Below, one piece after another: positions 44,126 to 53,138 of a stretch of 64,000 nucleotides of DNA. Position numbers and translations under genes: made by a program. A model generated the notes under the pieces. That model saw only the letters and a list, made by a program, of their open reading frames with translations, did no database searches and had not been told where the DNA came from. The stretch is from [Clostridium] celerecrescens 18A. Its GTDB lineage: Bacteria; Bacillota; Clostridia; Lachnospirales; Lachnospiraceae. How positions within the stretch are numbered: the first letter of the stretch is position 1; each line of letters opens with the position of its first letter. Where the stretch lies: the NCBI RefSeq assembly GCF_002797975.1, contig NZ_PGET01000001.1, forward strand, positions 3,348,001-3,412,000. Direction: 5' to 3'.

Positions 44126-44198
44126 CTGGGCTACAAGGATTCGAACCTTGAAAATGACGGAGTCAGAGTCCGTTGCCTTACCATTTGGCGATAGCCCA
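44126..44198 (-). tRNA. tRNA-Gln (anticodon CUG), copy 2
   Basis: Identical over all 73 bases to copy 1, same strand; anticodon CTG, discriminator G, acceptor TGGGCTA/TAGCCCA. It separates glycan module 1 from module 2 and has its own promoter and terminator, both unrelated in sequence to those of the other copies. Confidence 0.97.
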
Positions 44199-44215
44199 TT
44201 AACACAACAAATGAG

Positions 44216-44244
44216 ATTATACAAGATTTTTCTTTATTAGTCAA
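44216..44244 (-). promoter_or_regulatory. Sigma-A promoter of tRNA-Gln copy 2
   Basis: On the minus strand TTGACT (44239-44244) and TATAAT (44216-44221) with a 17-base spacer. Confidence 0.8.
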
Positions 44245-44591
44245 GCTTTTTTCAGCTGTTTTATCTTGTAAATATTAAAAAAATACAGTTGATTAGTACA
44301 GTTGAATAAAATAAATACAGAGAAATTATATATTCTAATACAATAATGGAAACAAAACAAGATGAGATCCTGTCCTGCAATGTTTCAAAGTCGGTACTTA
44401 AAAAGCTGGCCTCATTAAATCTCTTAAATTACATTGTATGCTTTGTCTTTTACCAATAAAATATACTCCTACTTATAGCAAACAGTTTTTATAATTAAAG
44501 CTGTTTGCTATAAAAGAAGCATATGGGATGGTCGCACCCGGCTTCAATTATACATTCCATATAAGAGATTGTCCGGGCGGCAGAAGATTTT
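44245..44591. other. Intergenic stretch right of tRNA-Gln copy 2 with a strong stem-loop
   Basis: About 347 AT-rich bases. A perfect stem TTATAGCAAACAG/CTGTTTGCTATAA (44473-44485 and 44501-44513) with a 15-base loop lies about 80 bases beyond the GH2 stop on the minus strand and is probably its terminator. On the plus strand 44346-44459 is a 37-codon frame (METKQDEILSCNVSKSV...) with no good ribosome binding site; it could be the N-terminal relic of a mobile-element small protein, but I do not call it as a gene. Confidence 0.55.
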
Positions 44592-46307
44592 TTATTCGTA
44601 AATTTTCTTTCCAAAGATCTTTTCCAGTTTTTCAAGCGGAAGCTTAGGCGTTCTGTCTTCCCTCAGCAGACCATTTGTCTCCTGCATGACATCCGTAAGC
44701 TGCGTATAACAGAAACCAGAAAATTTTCTGCTTTTAATCAGGAAATCCGTAATTGGCTCCAGACGTTTTAAAAATTCCTCTTCGCTTCCCACCTTATTGT
44801 AATATCCCCAGCCTTTCTCTTCAGCAGAAAAAGCAATGCCGCCATACTCTGTCATCAGAACAGGCTGCCCCAGATACTTCTGCCCATCCGCCAGAACAAA
44901 GCGGCGTTCCGCATAGCTATTAAGGATATCTTCCAGACAATCATATTTTTCTTCGGTTTCCGGCATCAGTTCATAATCATGTAAGGCCAGAATATCGGTA
45001 TGCCCGGTCTGTTCCCAGCCGTCGTTTCCACTGACCGGTCTGGTTTTATCCAGAGCTTTGGCCTGATAAAACAACATATTGGAAAAGCTCTGCTGGCTCT
45101 TATCCGTTTTTATGTTTCTCATTCCCCAGCTTTCGTTCGCTGTCACCCATGTAATGATGGATGGATGGTTATAATCCCGTTCAATGAATTCAGCAAGCTC
45201 TCTGGAGGTACTTTCCACAGTATTATCTGTATACATATAGCAGCTTGGCATCTCTCCCCATACAAGAAATCCCAGTTTATCGGCCCAGTAGTAATATCTT
45301 GGGTCTTCAATTTTCTGATGTTTTCTGGCCCCATTAAACCCCATGTTTTTTGAAAGCAGAATATCCTTCCGGATGGATTCCTCATCCGGAGGTGTGAGAA
45401 GACTTTGACTCCAATACCCCTGATCGAGAACCAGCCTTTGATACAACACCTCTCCGTTTAACAGAATTCTCCCATTTGAAACGCAGACAGACCGAAGACC
45501 AAAATAACTGGTTACCTTATCATTTTGAAGAGTTACTTCCATCTCAATCAAATTGGGCTTTTCCGGCGTCCATGTCAGCTGATCCCGGCGCAGATCCAAG
45601 TCCGGCAAAGCCAGAATTCCTTTTCCATAGCCGTTTTCACAGGATATTATCAAACTGCCCAGATCCATTTCCATAACGCCTTCTGCAGGAAGGCTATGAA
45701 AGGAAACCTCCGCGGTCACACGCTCCATAGAGGAAATAAAGATTTCACATAATGCTTCATTACGTTCCAGATCCGGAGTTGCCTTTATTCGTTTTATATA
45801 GGGTTTTCCCGCATATTCCAGCCAAACACTCTGCCATATCCCAGTTGTCGGAGTGTACCAGCAGGCAAAATTTTCACCTGTCCATGTCTGCTTTCCTCTC
45901 GGTTTATCCGCGTCACTGTAATCCATGACTTTAACCGTAATGATATTCTTTCCTTCGGAAACCAGTCCGGTAATATCTGCCTCAAAGGGAGTGTGGCCTC
46001 CTCTGTGGCCGCCTGCATAGGTTTGATTGATATAAACCTCTGCTTCATAATCCACAGCTCCAAACTTTAAAAGCAGGCTCTTTTCACTTAATCTGCCTTT
46101 TTCCACAACAAACTCTTTCCGATACCACACAATATGGTGGACCCTAGTATCACCGATTCCACTCATTTCGGACTGATAGCAGAACGGAACCTGAATTTTC
46201 CGGTCAAATACCGGTTGATCAAAGGAAAAATCCCATTCTCCATTCAGATCCATCCAATCTTCCCTTTTAAAATCAGGTCTTGGATAATTTTCAATGACCA
46301 TCATCAT
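44592..46307 (-). CDS. Glycoside hydrolase family 2 protein
   Basis: 571-residue GH2 enzyme. There is an N-terminal jelly-roll sugar-binding domain (about 1-165, WDFSFDQPVFDRKIQVPF onward), an immunoglobulin-like domain (about 170-260) and a TIM barrel (from about 270). The acid/base Glu is in TWVTANESWG (near residue 391) and the nucleophile Glu is in VLMTEYGG (near residue 486). It is shorter than typical beta-galactosidases and lacks a signal peptide, so it is cytosolic; beta-glucuronidase, beta-galactosidase or beta-mannosidase activity are all possible. The first three codons are ATG, and the third (46301) has the best spacing from AAGGAGA. It is last in the module 2 importer operon. Confidence 0.88.
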   Translation of the reverse strand: MMMVIENYPRPDFKREDWMDLNGEWDFSFDQPVFDRKIQVPFCYQSEMSGIGDTRVHHIVWYRKEFVVEKGRLSEKSLLLKFGAVDYEAEVYINQTYAGGHRGGHTPFEADITGLVSEGKNIITVKVMDYSDADKPRGKQTWTGENFACWYTPTTGIWQSVWLEYAGKPYIKRIKATPDLERNEALCEIFISSMERVTAEVSFHSLPAEGVMEMDLGSLIISCENGYGKGILALPDLDLRRDQLTWTPEKPNLIEMEVTLQNDKVTSYFGLRSVCVSNGRILLNGEVLYQRLVLDQGYWSQSLLTPPDEESIRKDILLSKNMGFNGARKHQKIEDPRYYYWADKLGFLVWGEMPSCYMYTDNTVESTSRELAEFIERDYNHPSIITWVTANESWGMRNIKTDKSQQSFSNMLFYQAKALDKTRPVSGNDGWEQTGHTDILALHDYELMPETEEKYDCLEDILNSYAERRFVLADGQKYLGQPVLMTEYGGIAFSAEEKGWGYYNKVGSEEEFLKRLEPITDFLIKSRKFSGFCYTQLTDVMQETNGLLREDRTPKLPLEKLEKIFGKKIYE

Positions 46308-46351
46308 TCTCCTTTGGATTTTCTAATTTCAACTTTAGACAAAGCTTTGTA

Positions 46352-47197
46352 TTACCCCTTTAAACCGGAAGTACTGATGCCTTCCACCAGGTATTTCTGC
46401 AAGCAGATAAAGATAATGACTGCAGGCAGGATTGATAAGGTTGCCATTGCAAACATCGCGCCGTAATCGGAGGAAGAACCCGGATCACAAAACAACTTTA
46501 AGGCAAGGCTGACCGGATATTTGGCAGACTCATTGATATAGAGCAGGGCGGAAAGAAAATCATCCCATCTCCACATAAATGAAAAAATACTGGCCGTAAT
46601 TAACGCCGGTGATATTAGGGGCATAATGATCCTTGAAAATATGCCATAATAAGAGCATCCGTCAATCTTGGCTGCCTCGTCAAGCTCACGAGGGATTCCA
46701 TCTATAAAATTAATCATCATGTAAACAAAGAATCCCTGAATCGCAAAACAATAAGGAAGAATTAAGGGTTTATAGCTACCTACCCACCCTAATTTCTGAT
46801 ACCACAAATACTGTGGTATCATCAGAACCTGAGCCGGAAGCATCATGGAAAGCAGCATAGCCACAAACAAAGCTCTTCTGCCAAAAAATCTGCATCTTGC
46901 CAGGCCATAGGCCACCAAAGCCGAGGAAAAAACAGTTCCCAAGGTTGCTGCAACGGCTATAAACAGGGAATTCTTAAAAAAAGTTGCAAACGTAATCTTT
47001 GCAAAGCCTTTCCAGCCATTGGTATAATTGGAAAGCACAAATTTTTCCGGAATCAGCTGGCCTGCTGTCAGAAAGATGGTATTGGTTTCCTTAAAAGAAC
47101 TCATAACCATCCAGACCAGAGGATAAATCATCACAAGTCCCAAACCGCAGACAATTACATGGTAAAAAATTTTTCCTGTTTTTCTTTTGGTTTTCAT
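46352..47197 (-). CDS. Carbohydrate ABC transporter permease, MalG-type
   Basis: 281 residues, about six transmembrane helices, first helix IFYHVIVCGLGLVMIYPLVWMVMSSFK. The EAA loop is IPRELDEAAKIDGCSYYGIFSRIIMPLISPAL. It is encoded 4 bases after the MalF-type permease gene and works with it and the binding protein at 48274 to import a sugar. Confidence 0.92.
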   Translation of the reverse strand: MKTKRKTGKIFYHVIVCGLGLVMIYPLVWMVMSSFKETNTIFLTAGQLIPEKFVLSNYTNGWKGFAKITFATFFKNSLFIAVAATLGTVFSSALVAYGLARCRFFGRRALFVAMLLSMMLPAQVLMIPQYLWYQKLGWVGSYKPLILPYCFAIQGFFVYMMINFIDGIPRELDEAAKIDGCSYYGIFSRIIMPLISPALITASIFSFMWRWDDFLSALLYINESAKYPVSLALKLFCDPGSSSDYGAMFAMATLSILPAVIIFICLQKYLVEGISTSGLKG

Positions 47198-47201
47198 CTG
47201 T

Positions 47202-48113
47202 CTACACTCCTTCCGAATAAACCCAGAATTTCTTAGTTGCGAACAGAATCGCTGTAATAAGGCCTATAATTCCCAGCATTACCCAGGCCAAAGCTGCCCC
47301 GTATCCGGTATTATAGAACTCAAAGGATTGCTGGTACATATAAACGGTATAGAACAAAGTGGAGTTCAGCGGTTTTCCCTGGGTAATAATAAAACACTGT
47401 GTAAATGCCAGGAAACCGTTGATCATCTGCATCACCAGATTAAAGAAGATGGTGGGTGTTAAAAGAGGCAGAGTGATCTTGAAAAACTGAGAAAATTTAT
47501 TAGCGCCATCTACTCTGGCAGCCTCATAAAGTGTTACAGGAATCTGCTTTAAAGATGATAAGAAAATCAGCATAGAAGAACCAAATTGCCAGACTGCCAG
47601 GATAATAAGGGTCCAGATGGCCGTATTCTTATTTCCAAGCCATGCAAAGCTGGTCTGAATCCCCATAATACTTAAAAGGTGGTTGACCACACCATCGGTG
47701 GCAAACATCCGCTTCCAGAGAATGGCGACTGCCACAGAACCTCCAATGATGGATGGAAGATAGTAAGCCGCCCGGTAAAAGCCGGTTGCCTTTGTTGTAT
47801 TAAGCAAAAGCATGGCCACCATAAGTGCAAAGATCAAACGCAGAGGGACAGATACTAAGGCGAAATAAAACGTGACCCCTATGGTTTGAAAAAATACTTT
47901 ATCATCAGTAAACATCTTTATGTAATTTTTCAGTCCTGCAAAAACAGGCGGTGACAAAATGTTGTAATCACATAAAGAATAGTAAAAGGATATTCCCATA
48001 GGCACCACCATGAACAACAGAAAGCCGATGATAAACGGAAGACTGAATACCACTCCTGCTGTACTTTCTTTGTTAAGGAAATGCCTGAGGCCTGCCCCTT
48101 TGTTGTCTTTCAT
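47202..48113 (-). CDS. Carbohydrate ABC transporter permease, MalF/UgpA-type
   Basis: 303 residues, about six transmembrane helices, starting AGVVFSLPFIIGFLLFMVVPMGISFYYSL. The EAA loop is IPVTLYEAARVDGANKFSQFFKITLPLLTPTIF. It is paired with the MalG-type gene downstream. Its own start follows the stem-loops that separate it from the binding-protein gene. Confidence 0.92.
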   Translation of the reverse strand: MKDNKGAGLRHFLNKESTAGVVFSLPFIIGFLLFMVVPMGISFYYSLCDYNILSPPVFAGLKNYIKMFTDDKVFFQTIGVTFYFALVSVPLRLIFALMVAMLLLNTTKATGFYRAAYYLPSIIGGSVAVAILWKRMFATDGVVNHLLSIMGIQTSFAWLGNKNTAIWTLIILAVWQFGSSMLIFLSSLKQIPVTLYEAARVDGANKFSQFFKITLPLLTPTIFFNLVMQMINGFLAFTQCFIITQGKPLNSTLFYTVYMYQQSFEFYNTGYGAALAWVMLGIIGLITAILFATKKFWVYSEGV

Positions 48114-48190
48114 AGACGTCCTCCATTCATGGATAAAAGTTTACTTAGTCGGGCGGATATTCCCAATCCGCTTCGCTGTTTGTTCACAGC

Positions 48191-48265
48191 GTGCCTGCTT
48201 CACCAGGCACAAGTAAGTCCCCACCCATCACTTATGCCTTTCCGGCATTGAAAGCGGGGACTTAC
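48191..48265. terminator. Two stem-loops between binding-protein and permease genes
   Basis: First stem GTGCCTG/CAGGCAC (48191-48210). Second stem GTAAGTCCCC (48213-48222) against GGGGACTTAC (48256-48265) with an inner ATGCC/GGCAT pairing. On the minus strand the second one is 8 bases after the binding-protein stop. No strong U-run follows, so partial termination or mRNA protection is likely, giving more binding protein than permease. Confidence 0.65.
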
Positions 48266-48273
48266 CTGACTTA

Positions 48274-49620
48274 TTATTTTTTGTTCATGATATTATTAGC
48301 CCCGTTATAGAATTCTTCTGCGGCTGTAGCTGCATCATATGCTCCGTAGCACAGCTGTTCCTGAACCTGATTTAACAGATTGGAAACCTCACTTGCGCCA
48401 TCTGGCTGGGGTGGATTGATCGGAGAACAATTAGGGGTTACAACCTCATTGATATAACGGATCACTTCCTGGTCCACATCACTCATCTTAGGTGCAAGCT
48501 CACCGGAAATAACACTGGAGGCCGGAACTCCTCTTTCCCCCAGCAAAATGTTGTTTGCCTCGCTGGAATTCGTTAAGAAGTTGAGAACCTTAACTGCTTC
48601 TTCCGGATTCTTTGTATGAGCGCCGACAGAGAAAAACATGCTGGATTTTAAATAACCGGATTTCTTGGGATCTGCTGACGGCCAGGTGGTGATACCGATT
48701 TCCATCCCCTCCGGAGCTGCTTTTTGAATAGCAGTCAGCTGATTAGAGTTATAAAACGCACACCAGGACATGGTTTCAGGGCCTGAGCCGTAAACCAGAG
48801 GTTCCTGTTCCACGGAACCGATGGAAAGCTCTGCAAATACACCTGGATCAATAAACCATCCTTCCTTAATTCCCGTCTCATACATCTGGAAAAATGGAAG
48901 ATAATCATTAACGGTTCCGCCCATATTTTTGTCTCCATAGAGAACAACATCATAGCTTCTCATAAAATAATCAAGATAGGCTCCCGCATTATAATAAGCA
49001 ATGTTTGTTTTATACCCCGTCTTCTCGTAAACCTGGCGACACACATCCATGAATTCATCCGTGGTCATGTAATCCTTAATTTGAATGCCGTTTTCCTCCA
49101 GCAAAGTCTTATTATACAAAAGAGAAGGCGCATTAATTCCCGCACAGATTGCATAGACTCCGCCATTCACCGTACCGCTTGCTATGGTATTTTCTGAAAT
49201 ATTAGAGACATCCAGGGTTCCATCTTCAATATACGGTTTTAAATCTACCAACAGTCCGTTTTTTACATATTGATCAATGAACGAGTAATCCATCTGAACA
49301 AGATCCGGAATCGATTGTCCTGCTGCGGAAGTAGCCAGTTTGTTCCAGTAGTCAGACCACTCGGAAAACTGTCCTTCTATGGTTATCCCCGGGTTCTGCT
49401 CCGCGTATAAGTCTAAGGCAGCCTGAGTTTTCTCGTTTCTGACCTGATTTCCCCACCAGCTCATGGTCAGCTTAGCATCCCCACCTGCACTTGCTGCGGT
49501 AGTGTCTTCTGCAGCAGAACCTGCCGTAGTATCTGCAGTTGTGGATGTGCCGCCTCCGCATCCGGCAAGTGAAGCTGCTGCTATGGCTGCCGCCAATAGT
49601 AACGCAATTCTTTTCTTCAT
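48274..49620 (-). CDS. Extracellular sugar-binding lipoprotein
   Basis: 448 residues. Signal peptide with lipobox SLAGC (Cys near residue 21), then a Thr/Ser/Ala-rich linker and a periplasmic-binding-protein fold of the CUT1 type. Segments include AKLTMSWWGNQVRNEKTQAALDLYAEQNPGITIEGQFSEWSDYWNKLAT and GERGVPASSV. The frame opens at 49635, but the ATG at 49620 is preceded by GGAGGAAGG and gives the canonical MKKRIALLL start. It is first in the module 2 importer operon, divergent from the YesMN operon. Ligand unknown; likely an oligosaccharide with uronic acid or a beta-linked sugar. Confidence 0.92.
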   Translation of the reverse strand: MKKRIALLLAAAIAAASLAGCGGGTSTTADTTAGSAAEDTTAASAGGDAKLTMSWWGNQVRNEKTQAALDLYAEQNPGITIEGQFSEWSDYWNKLATSAAGQSIPDLVQMDYSFIDQYVKNGLLVDLKPYIEDGTLDVSNISENTIASGTVNGGVYAICAGINAPSLLYNKTLLEENGIQIKDYMTTDEFMDVCRQVYEKTGYKTNIAYYNAGAYLDYFMRSYDVVLYGDKNMGGTVNDYLPFFQMYETGIKEGWFIDPGVFAELSIGSVEQEPLVYGSGPETMSWCAFYNSNQLTAIQKAAPEGMEIGITTWPSADPKKSGYLKSSMFFSVGAHTKNPEEAVKVLNFLTNSSEANNILLGERGVPASSVISGELAPKMSDVDQEVIRYINEVVTPNCSPINPPQPDGASEVSNLLNQVQEQLCYGAYDAATAAEEFYNGANNIMNKK

Positions 49621-49665
49621 GAAACCTTCCTCCATTCATTTACTTTTGCTGTATCAAGCGTCTTC

Positions 49666-49694
49666 ATTATACTTCCCACGATTATTCCAGTAAA
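49666..49694 (-). promoter_or_regulatory. Promoter of the module 2 importer operon
   Basis: On the minus strand TTTACT (49689-49694) and TATAAT (49666-49671) with a 17-base spacer, about 45 bases before the binding-protein ATG. The -35 is weak, as expected for a promoter needing an activator. Confidence 0.6.
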
Positions 49695-49767
49695 TGAGTA
49701 AAACCGGGTTCCAAGTTGAAAAAACCGTGTTGTCTGTATAATTTGAATAGTTCTTTTCCATAACCGG

Positions 49768-49796
49768 TTGTTTTACTGAAATGTTTTCTATATAAT
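49768..49796 (+). promoter_or_regulatory. Promoter of the YesMN-GH105 operon
   Basis: TTGTTT (49768-49773) and TATAAT (49791-49796) with a 17-base spacer, 39 bases before the histidine kinase ATG. The region also contains AACCGGTT-like symmetric sequence next to the -35. Confidence 0.6.
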
Positions 49797-49835
49797 TTAC
49801 CTGTCATCAGTTCAGAACGCGAAAGGCGGCCCTTT

Positions 49836-51617
49836 ATGAAACAGTTTATTAGAAATCTCTCTTTAAAAAAGAAGATTCATTCCATTGTATTTCTTTGCAT
49901 TATCCTTTTGGCTTTTATTTCACTCTTCAGTATCCACTTGGTTTCCAAGGCCCATCAAAAGGTGCTCTATCAATCTGTGGCCTCATCCTTGTCCTATACT
50001 GCCAAAGAACTGAATAACCGTCTGGATAATATTTCCACCATGGCTGATATGTTTCTGGCTGATACCATTATTCAAAATGGACTTGGGACTTTAAAGGATT
50101 CTCCCAGCGTTCAGGACCGTTCCATTGCATACAAAGCTCTTTACGGAACTTTAAATGAATATTATTTTACCTTCCGAAAAAACAATATTAACTATATGAG
50201 TCTTTATCAAGACCGTTTCTCCATTCATACCCATATTTCGGCGGAAAATATTCTTCCGGAATCCGTCATTCAGGACCTTGTCACAAGAGGGGAAGAGGCC
50301 AAGGGACGTACTCTCTGGATTACCGATTACAGCGAAGAATACGGCCTGTTTATGGTCAAGAACTTACGCCGGTCGGAATATTTAAGTCTTGATTCCCTGG
50401 GAACGCTTGTTGTCAGCTTAAATATAAACGGACTGGTAAAAGCTGCCACCAGTACCAGCCACTTTTACGATGACACCCGTTATATCCTTTACGGTCAGGA
50501 GGACTTAATCTATAATTCCTCCAGTTTAAAAGCCGGTGAAATGTCACTTTTTGATAACTTTTTCCATTCCAGATATGGTCTTGTAAATCCCGATGGAAAC
50601 AGCTTCTTTTACGTAAAAGGAATCATACCGGAATTTGACTGGGATTATGTTTGTCTGATTCCATATGGCAGCATCGCGGATTCTCTCCGTACCAGCTTAA
50701 AAATCTGCCTCACAATCATTACAGTCTCCATAGGATTAGCTATCCTGCTCTCATCTGCTTTGATTGACTCTATCACAAGGCATTTTGACAATCTGATTTT
50801 AAAGATGGAACGCTTTGCGGCCGGGCAAACCGAAACTCCGCAGATTTCCTACGATTACAGCAAACGTACCGATGAATTGGGCATTCTTCACGCCTGTTTC
50901 GACCAAATGGTGGATAAAGTAAACCAACTGATCCGGACCAACTACTTAAACGAAATCCTTATAAAGGAAGCTCAGCTAAAGGCCCTGGAGACCCAGATGA
51001 ATCCACACTTTTTGTACAACACCCTGGAATCCATCAACTGGAGGGCAAAGTCCATTGGGGCAAAAGATATTTCTTCCATGACGGAATCCCTGGGCACGCT
51101 CCTTCGCATTACACTGGACCAGAAGCACAAGGAAGTTCCTTTATGCCGGGAACTGGAACTTGTGCAATGTTATATGACAATCCAGAAATACCGCTATGAA
51201 GACCGGCTGGAATATGAGATATCAGCTCCCCAAAATCTTTTCCAATGTGCTGTACTGAAGCTAACCCTCCAGCCGCTGGTGGAAAATGCCATCCGCTATG
51301 GATTGGAGGAGAATACGGAAGAATGCCGGATTCAGATTGTTGCTGAAACAGACGGTTCTACCCTCTTTGTTTTTGTTAAAAATAACAGTTCCTTCTTTGA
51401 AGAAGACCTTTTAAAGAAACTAAAAACCCATAAAATAGAACCTCATGGTTTCGGGATCGGACTTTTAAATATACTGGACCGAATGGTGCTTACTTATGGA
51501 GAGGGCTACGGGCTTACTCTCTATAATGAGGAAGACCAGGCCGTTGCCCAGTTGTCTTTTCCCCTCAATCCAACGCCTGAAACCGCTTCTGATACGAAAG
51601 GAGAGTGCAAATGCTGA
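49836..51617 (+). CDS. Sensor histidine kinase, YesM family
   Basis: 593 residues. The first transmembrane helix is near residues 13-33, the second near 285-310, with an extracellular sensor domain between. A HAMP domain follows, then the His_kinase/HATPase module. The phosphorylated His is in QMNPHFLYNTLESINW (near residue 390), the N box is LQPLVENAIRYGLEE, and GFGIGLLNILDRM is the G box. YesM-type kinases sense extracellular sugars and signal through an AraC-type response regulator, here encoded directly downstream with a 7-base overlap. It likely activates the module 2 importer. Confidence 0.95.
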   Translation: MKQFIRNLSLKKKIHSIVFLCIILLAFISLFSIHLVSKAHQKVLYQSVASSLSYTAKELNNRLDNISTMADMFLADTIIQNGLGTLKDSPSVQDRSIAYKALYGTLNEYYFTFRKNNINYMSLYQDRFSIHTHISAENILPESVIQDLVTRGEEAKGRTLWITDYSEEYGLFMVKNLRRSEYLSLDSLGTLVVSLNINGLVKAATSTSHFYDDTRYILYGQEDLIYNSSSLKAGEMSLFDNFFHSRYGLVNPDGNSFFYVKGIIPEFDWDYVCLIPYGSIADSLRTSLKICLTIITVSIGLAILLSSALIDSITRHFDNLILKMERFAAGQTETPQISYDYSKRTDELGILHACFDQMVDKVNQLIRTNYLNEILIKEAQLKALETQMNPHFLYNTLESINWRAKSIGAKDISSMTESLGTLLRITLDQKHKEVPLCRELELVQCYMTIQKYRYEDRLEYEISAPQNLFQCAVLKLTLQPLVENAIRYGLEENTEECRIQIVAETDGSTLFVFVKNNSSFFEEDLLKKLKTHKIEPHGFGIGLLNILDRMVLTYGEGYGLTLYNEEDQAVAQLSFPLNPTPETASDTKGECKC

Positions 51618-53137
51618 AATTAATTATTGCCGATGATGAACGAATGATCCGGGAGTCTATTTCCTCTCTTATTGATTGGAACAGCCTGGGCATCGAACTG
51701 ATTGGAACCTGCCGTGACGGTATTGAAGCCTATCACATGATTCTCGATGAATCGCCAGATATCGTTATGACTGATATACGGATGCCTGGCCTGTCAGGAT
51801 TAGAGCTGGTAGAACGGATTTCCCAGGCCGATATGGATACCCAGTTTATTCTGTTATCCGGCTTTGGAGAATTTGAATATGCAAAGCAGGCGATGAAATA
51901 CCGGGTCCATCATTATCTTCTCAAGCCATGCAACGAGGAGCAAATCATGGAAAGCATGCGGGATGTGATCCGGGAATACTATCACCGCCAGGCATTTCAG
52001 GATCTAAAAGAACGCCAGAAAGCGCTGACCGCCAATCTGCACCACAGCATTCTGGCAAATATTATCAACGAACAGATTTTTCTGCCTGAAGCGTCAGAAT
52101 CTACCTGGAATGCCTATTCCGGATTTATGGATTTTTATAATACGGGATATGAATTGTGTTATCTCCACTATCTGGAAGAAGATCATTTTATCTCTGTCTT
52201 AAGCCACATTTACGATTACATGGCCGAACATGCACCTGGTATAGAACTATACAGCATTTATGTAAAGAACTCCCTGATTCTGTTTTTCGAAGGATATCAG
52301 GTCTCTTATGATAAATACGATTTATTTATGCACAGCTTAAATCCGAAGGTGCAGTCAGTGGAATTAGATTATAAGCGTTATACCTTTTCCAGTCTGGGAA
52401 AGCTTTTAGAAACCATGATTACAAAAATCAAACGTTACGGAATCATCTATTTTATGAATGGACTGCAGCCAGTCCCCACCTGTAATTATAAAAATTTGAT
52501 ATCTGAAATAGAAGAGCTGACCACGCTTTTAATTGAAGCAAGCGGCTCAGCGCTGAAATCATATCAGGAGGAACTTACTGCAATTTTAAATGACATCAGC
52601 AATCCCGATTTTTTAAAGCAGGCAGGTTCTAGGATACTGATTAAATTTGCCACAGAAAGCAACTACCTATCATCCGTTGATACCACGGAGTATCTGATGG
52701 ATTTAAACCAGCAGACTGAGGTTGGCAGCATACGCGCTTTGCTTTGCGAAAAGCTTAACGAGATCTTAAAAGAGCCGTCCACCCTTTCCCAGCGCTACAG
52801 CCCTTTTATTGAAAAGGTTATGCAGTATGTAGAAGAACATCTGGATAATCCCAATCTTACATTAAAATCCATTGCAGAAAATTATCTGTTTATGAATGTG
52901 GATTATGTAAGCAAACGGTTCAGCAAGGAAACGAAACAAAAATTCTCAAACTACATCACCATCCTGCGCATCCAGAAAGCCAAGCAATTATTAGCAGAAG
53001 GTCATACCGAACAAATTCAATGGATCGCTCAGCAGGTAGGATGTGGAAATAACCCCCAGTATTTCAGCCAGATTTTCAAAAAAAATACGGGGATGACACC
53101 TAGCGCATATGCAAAAAAGTTAAACGGAGGAGAATGA
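51611..53137 (+). CDS. Response regulator with AraC output domain, YesN family
   Basis: 508 residues. Receiver domain at 1-120: acidic pocket LIIADDERMIR, phosphorylated Asp in DIVMTDIRMPGLSG (near residue 53), Lys in HHYLLKPCN. A long middle linker of unclear function (about 130-400) follows, then an AraC helix-turn-helix domain (about 405-508) with LTLKSIAENYLFMNVDYVSKRFSKETKQKF. GTG at 51605 is in frame, but AAAGGAGAG precedes the ATG at 51611. It takes the phosphate from the YesM-type kinase and likely binds the 49.6-49.8 kb divergent region. Confidence 0.93.
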   Translation: MLKLIIADDERMIRESISSLIDWNSLGIELIGTCRDGIEAYHMILDESPDIVMTDIRMPGLSGLELVERISQADMDTQFILLSGFGEFEYAKQAMKYRVHHYLLKPCNEEQIMESMRDVIREYYHRQAFQDLKERQKALTANLHHSILANIINEQIFLPEASESTWNAYSGFMDFYNTGYELCYLHYLEEDHFISVLSHIYDYMAEHAPGIELYSIYVKNSLILFFEGYQVSYDKYDLFMHSLNPKVQSVELDYKRYTFSSLGKLLETMITKIKRYGIIYFMNGLQPVPTCNYKNLISEIEELTTLLIEASGSALKSYQEELTAILNDISNPDFLKQAGSRILIKFATESNYLSSVDTTEYLMDLNQQTEVGSIRALLCEKLNEILKEPSTLSQRYSPFIEKVMQYVEEHLDNPNLTLKSIAENYLFMNVDYVSKRFSKETKQKFSNYITILRIQKAKQLLAEGHTEQIQWIAQQVGCGNNPQYFSQIFKKNTGMTPSAYAKKLNGGE

Positions 53138-53138
53138 C

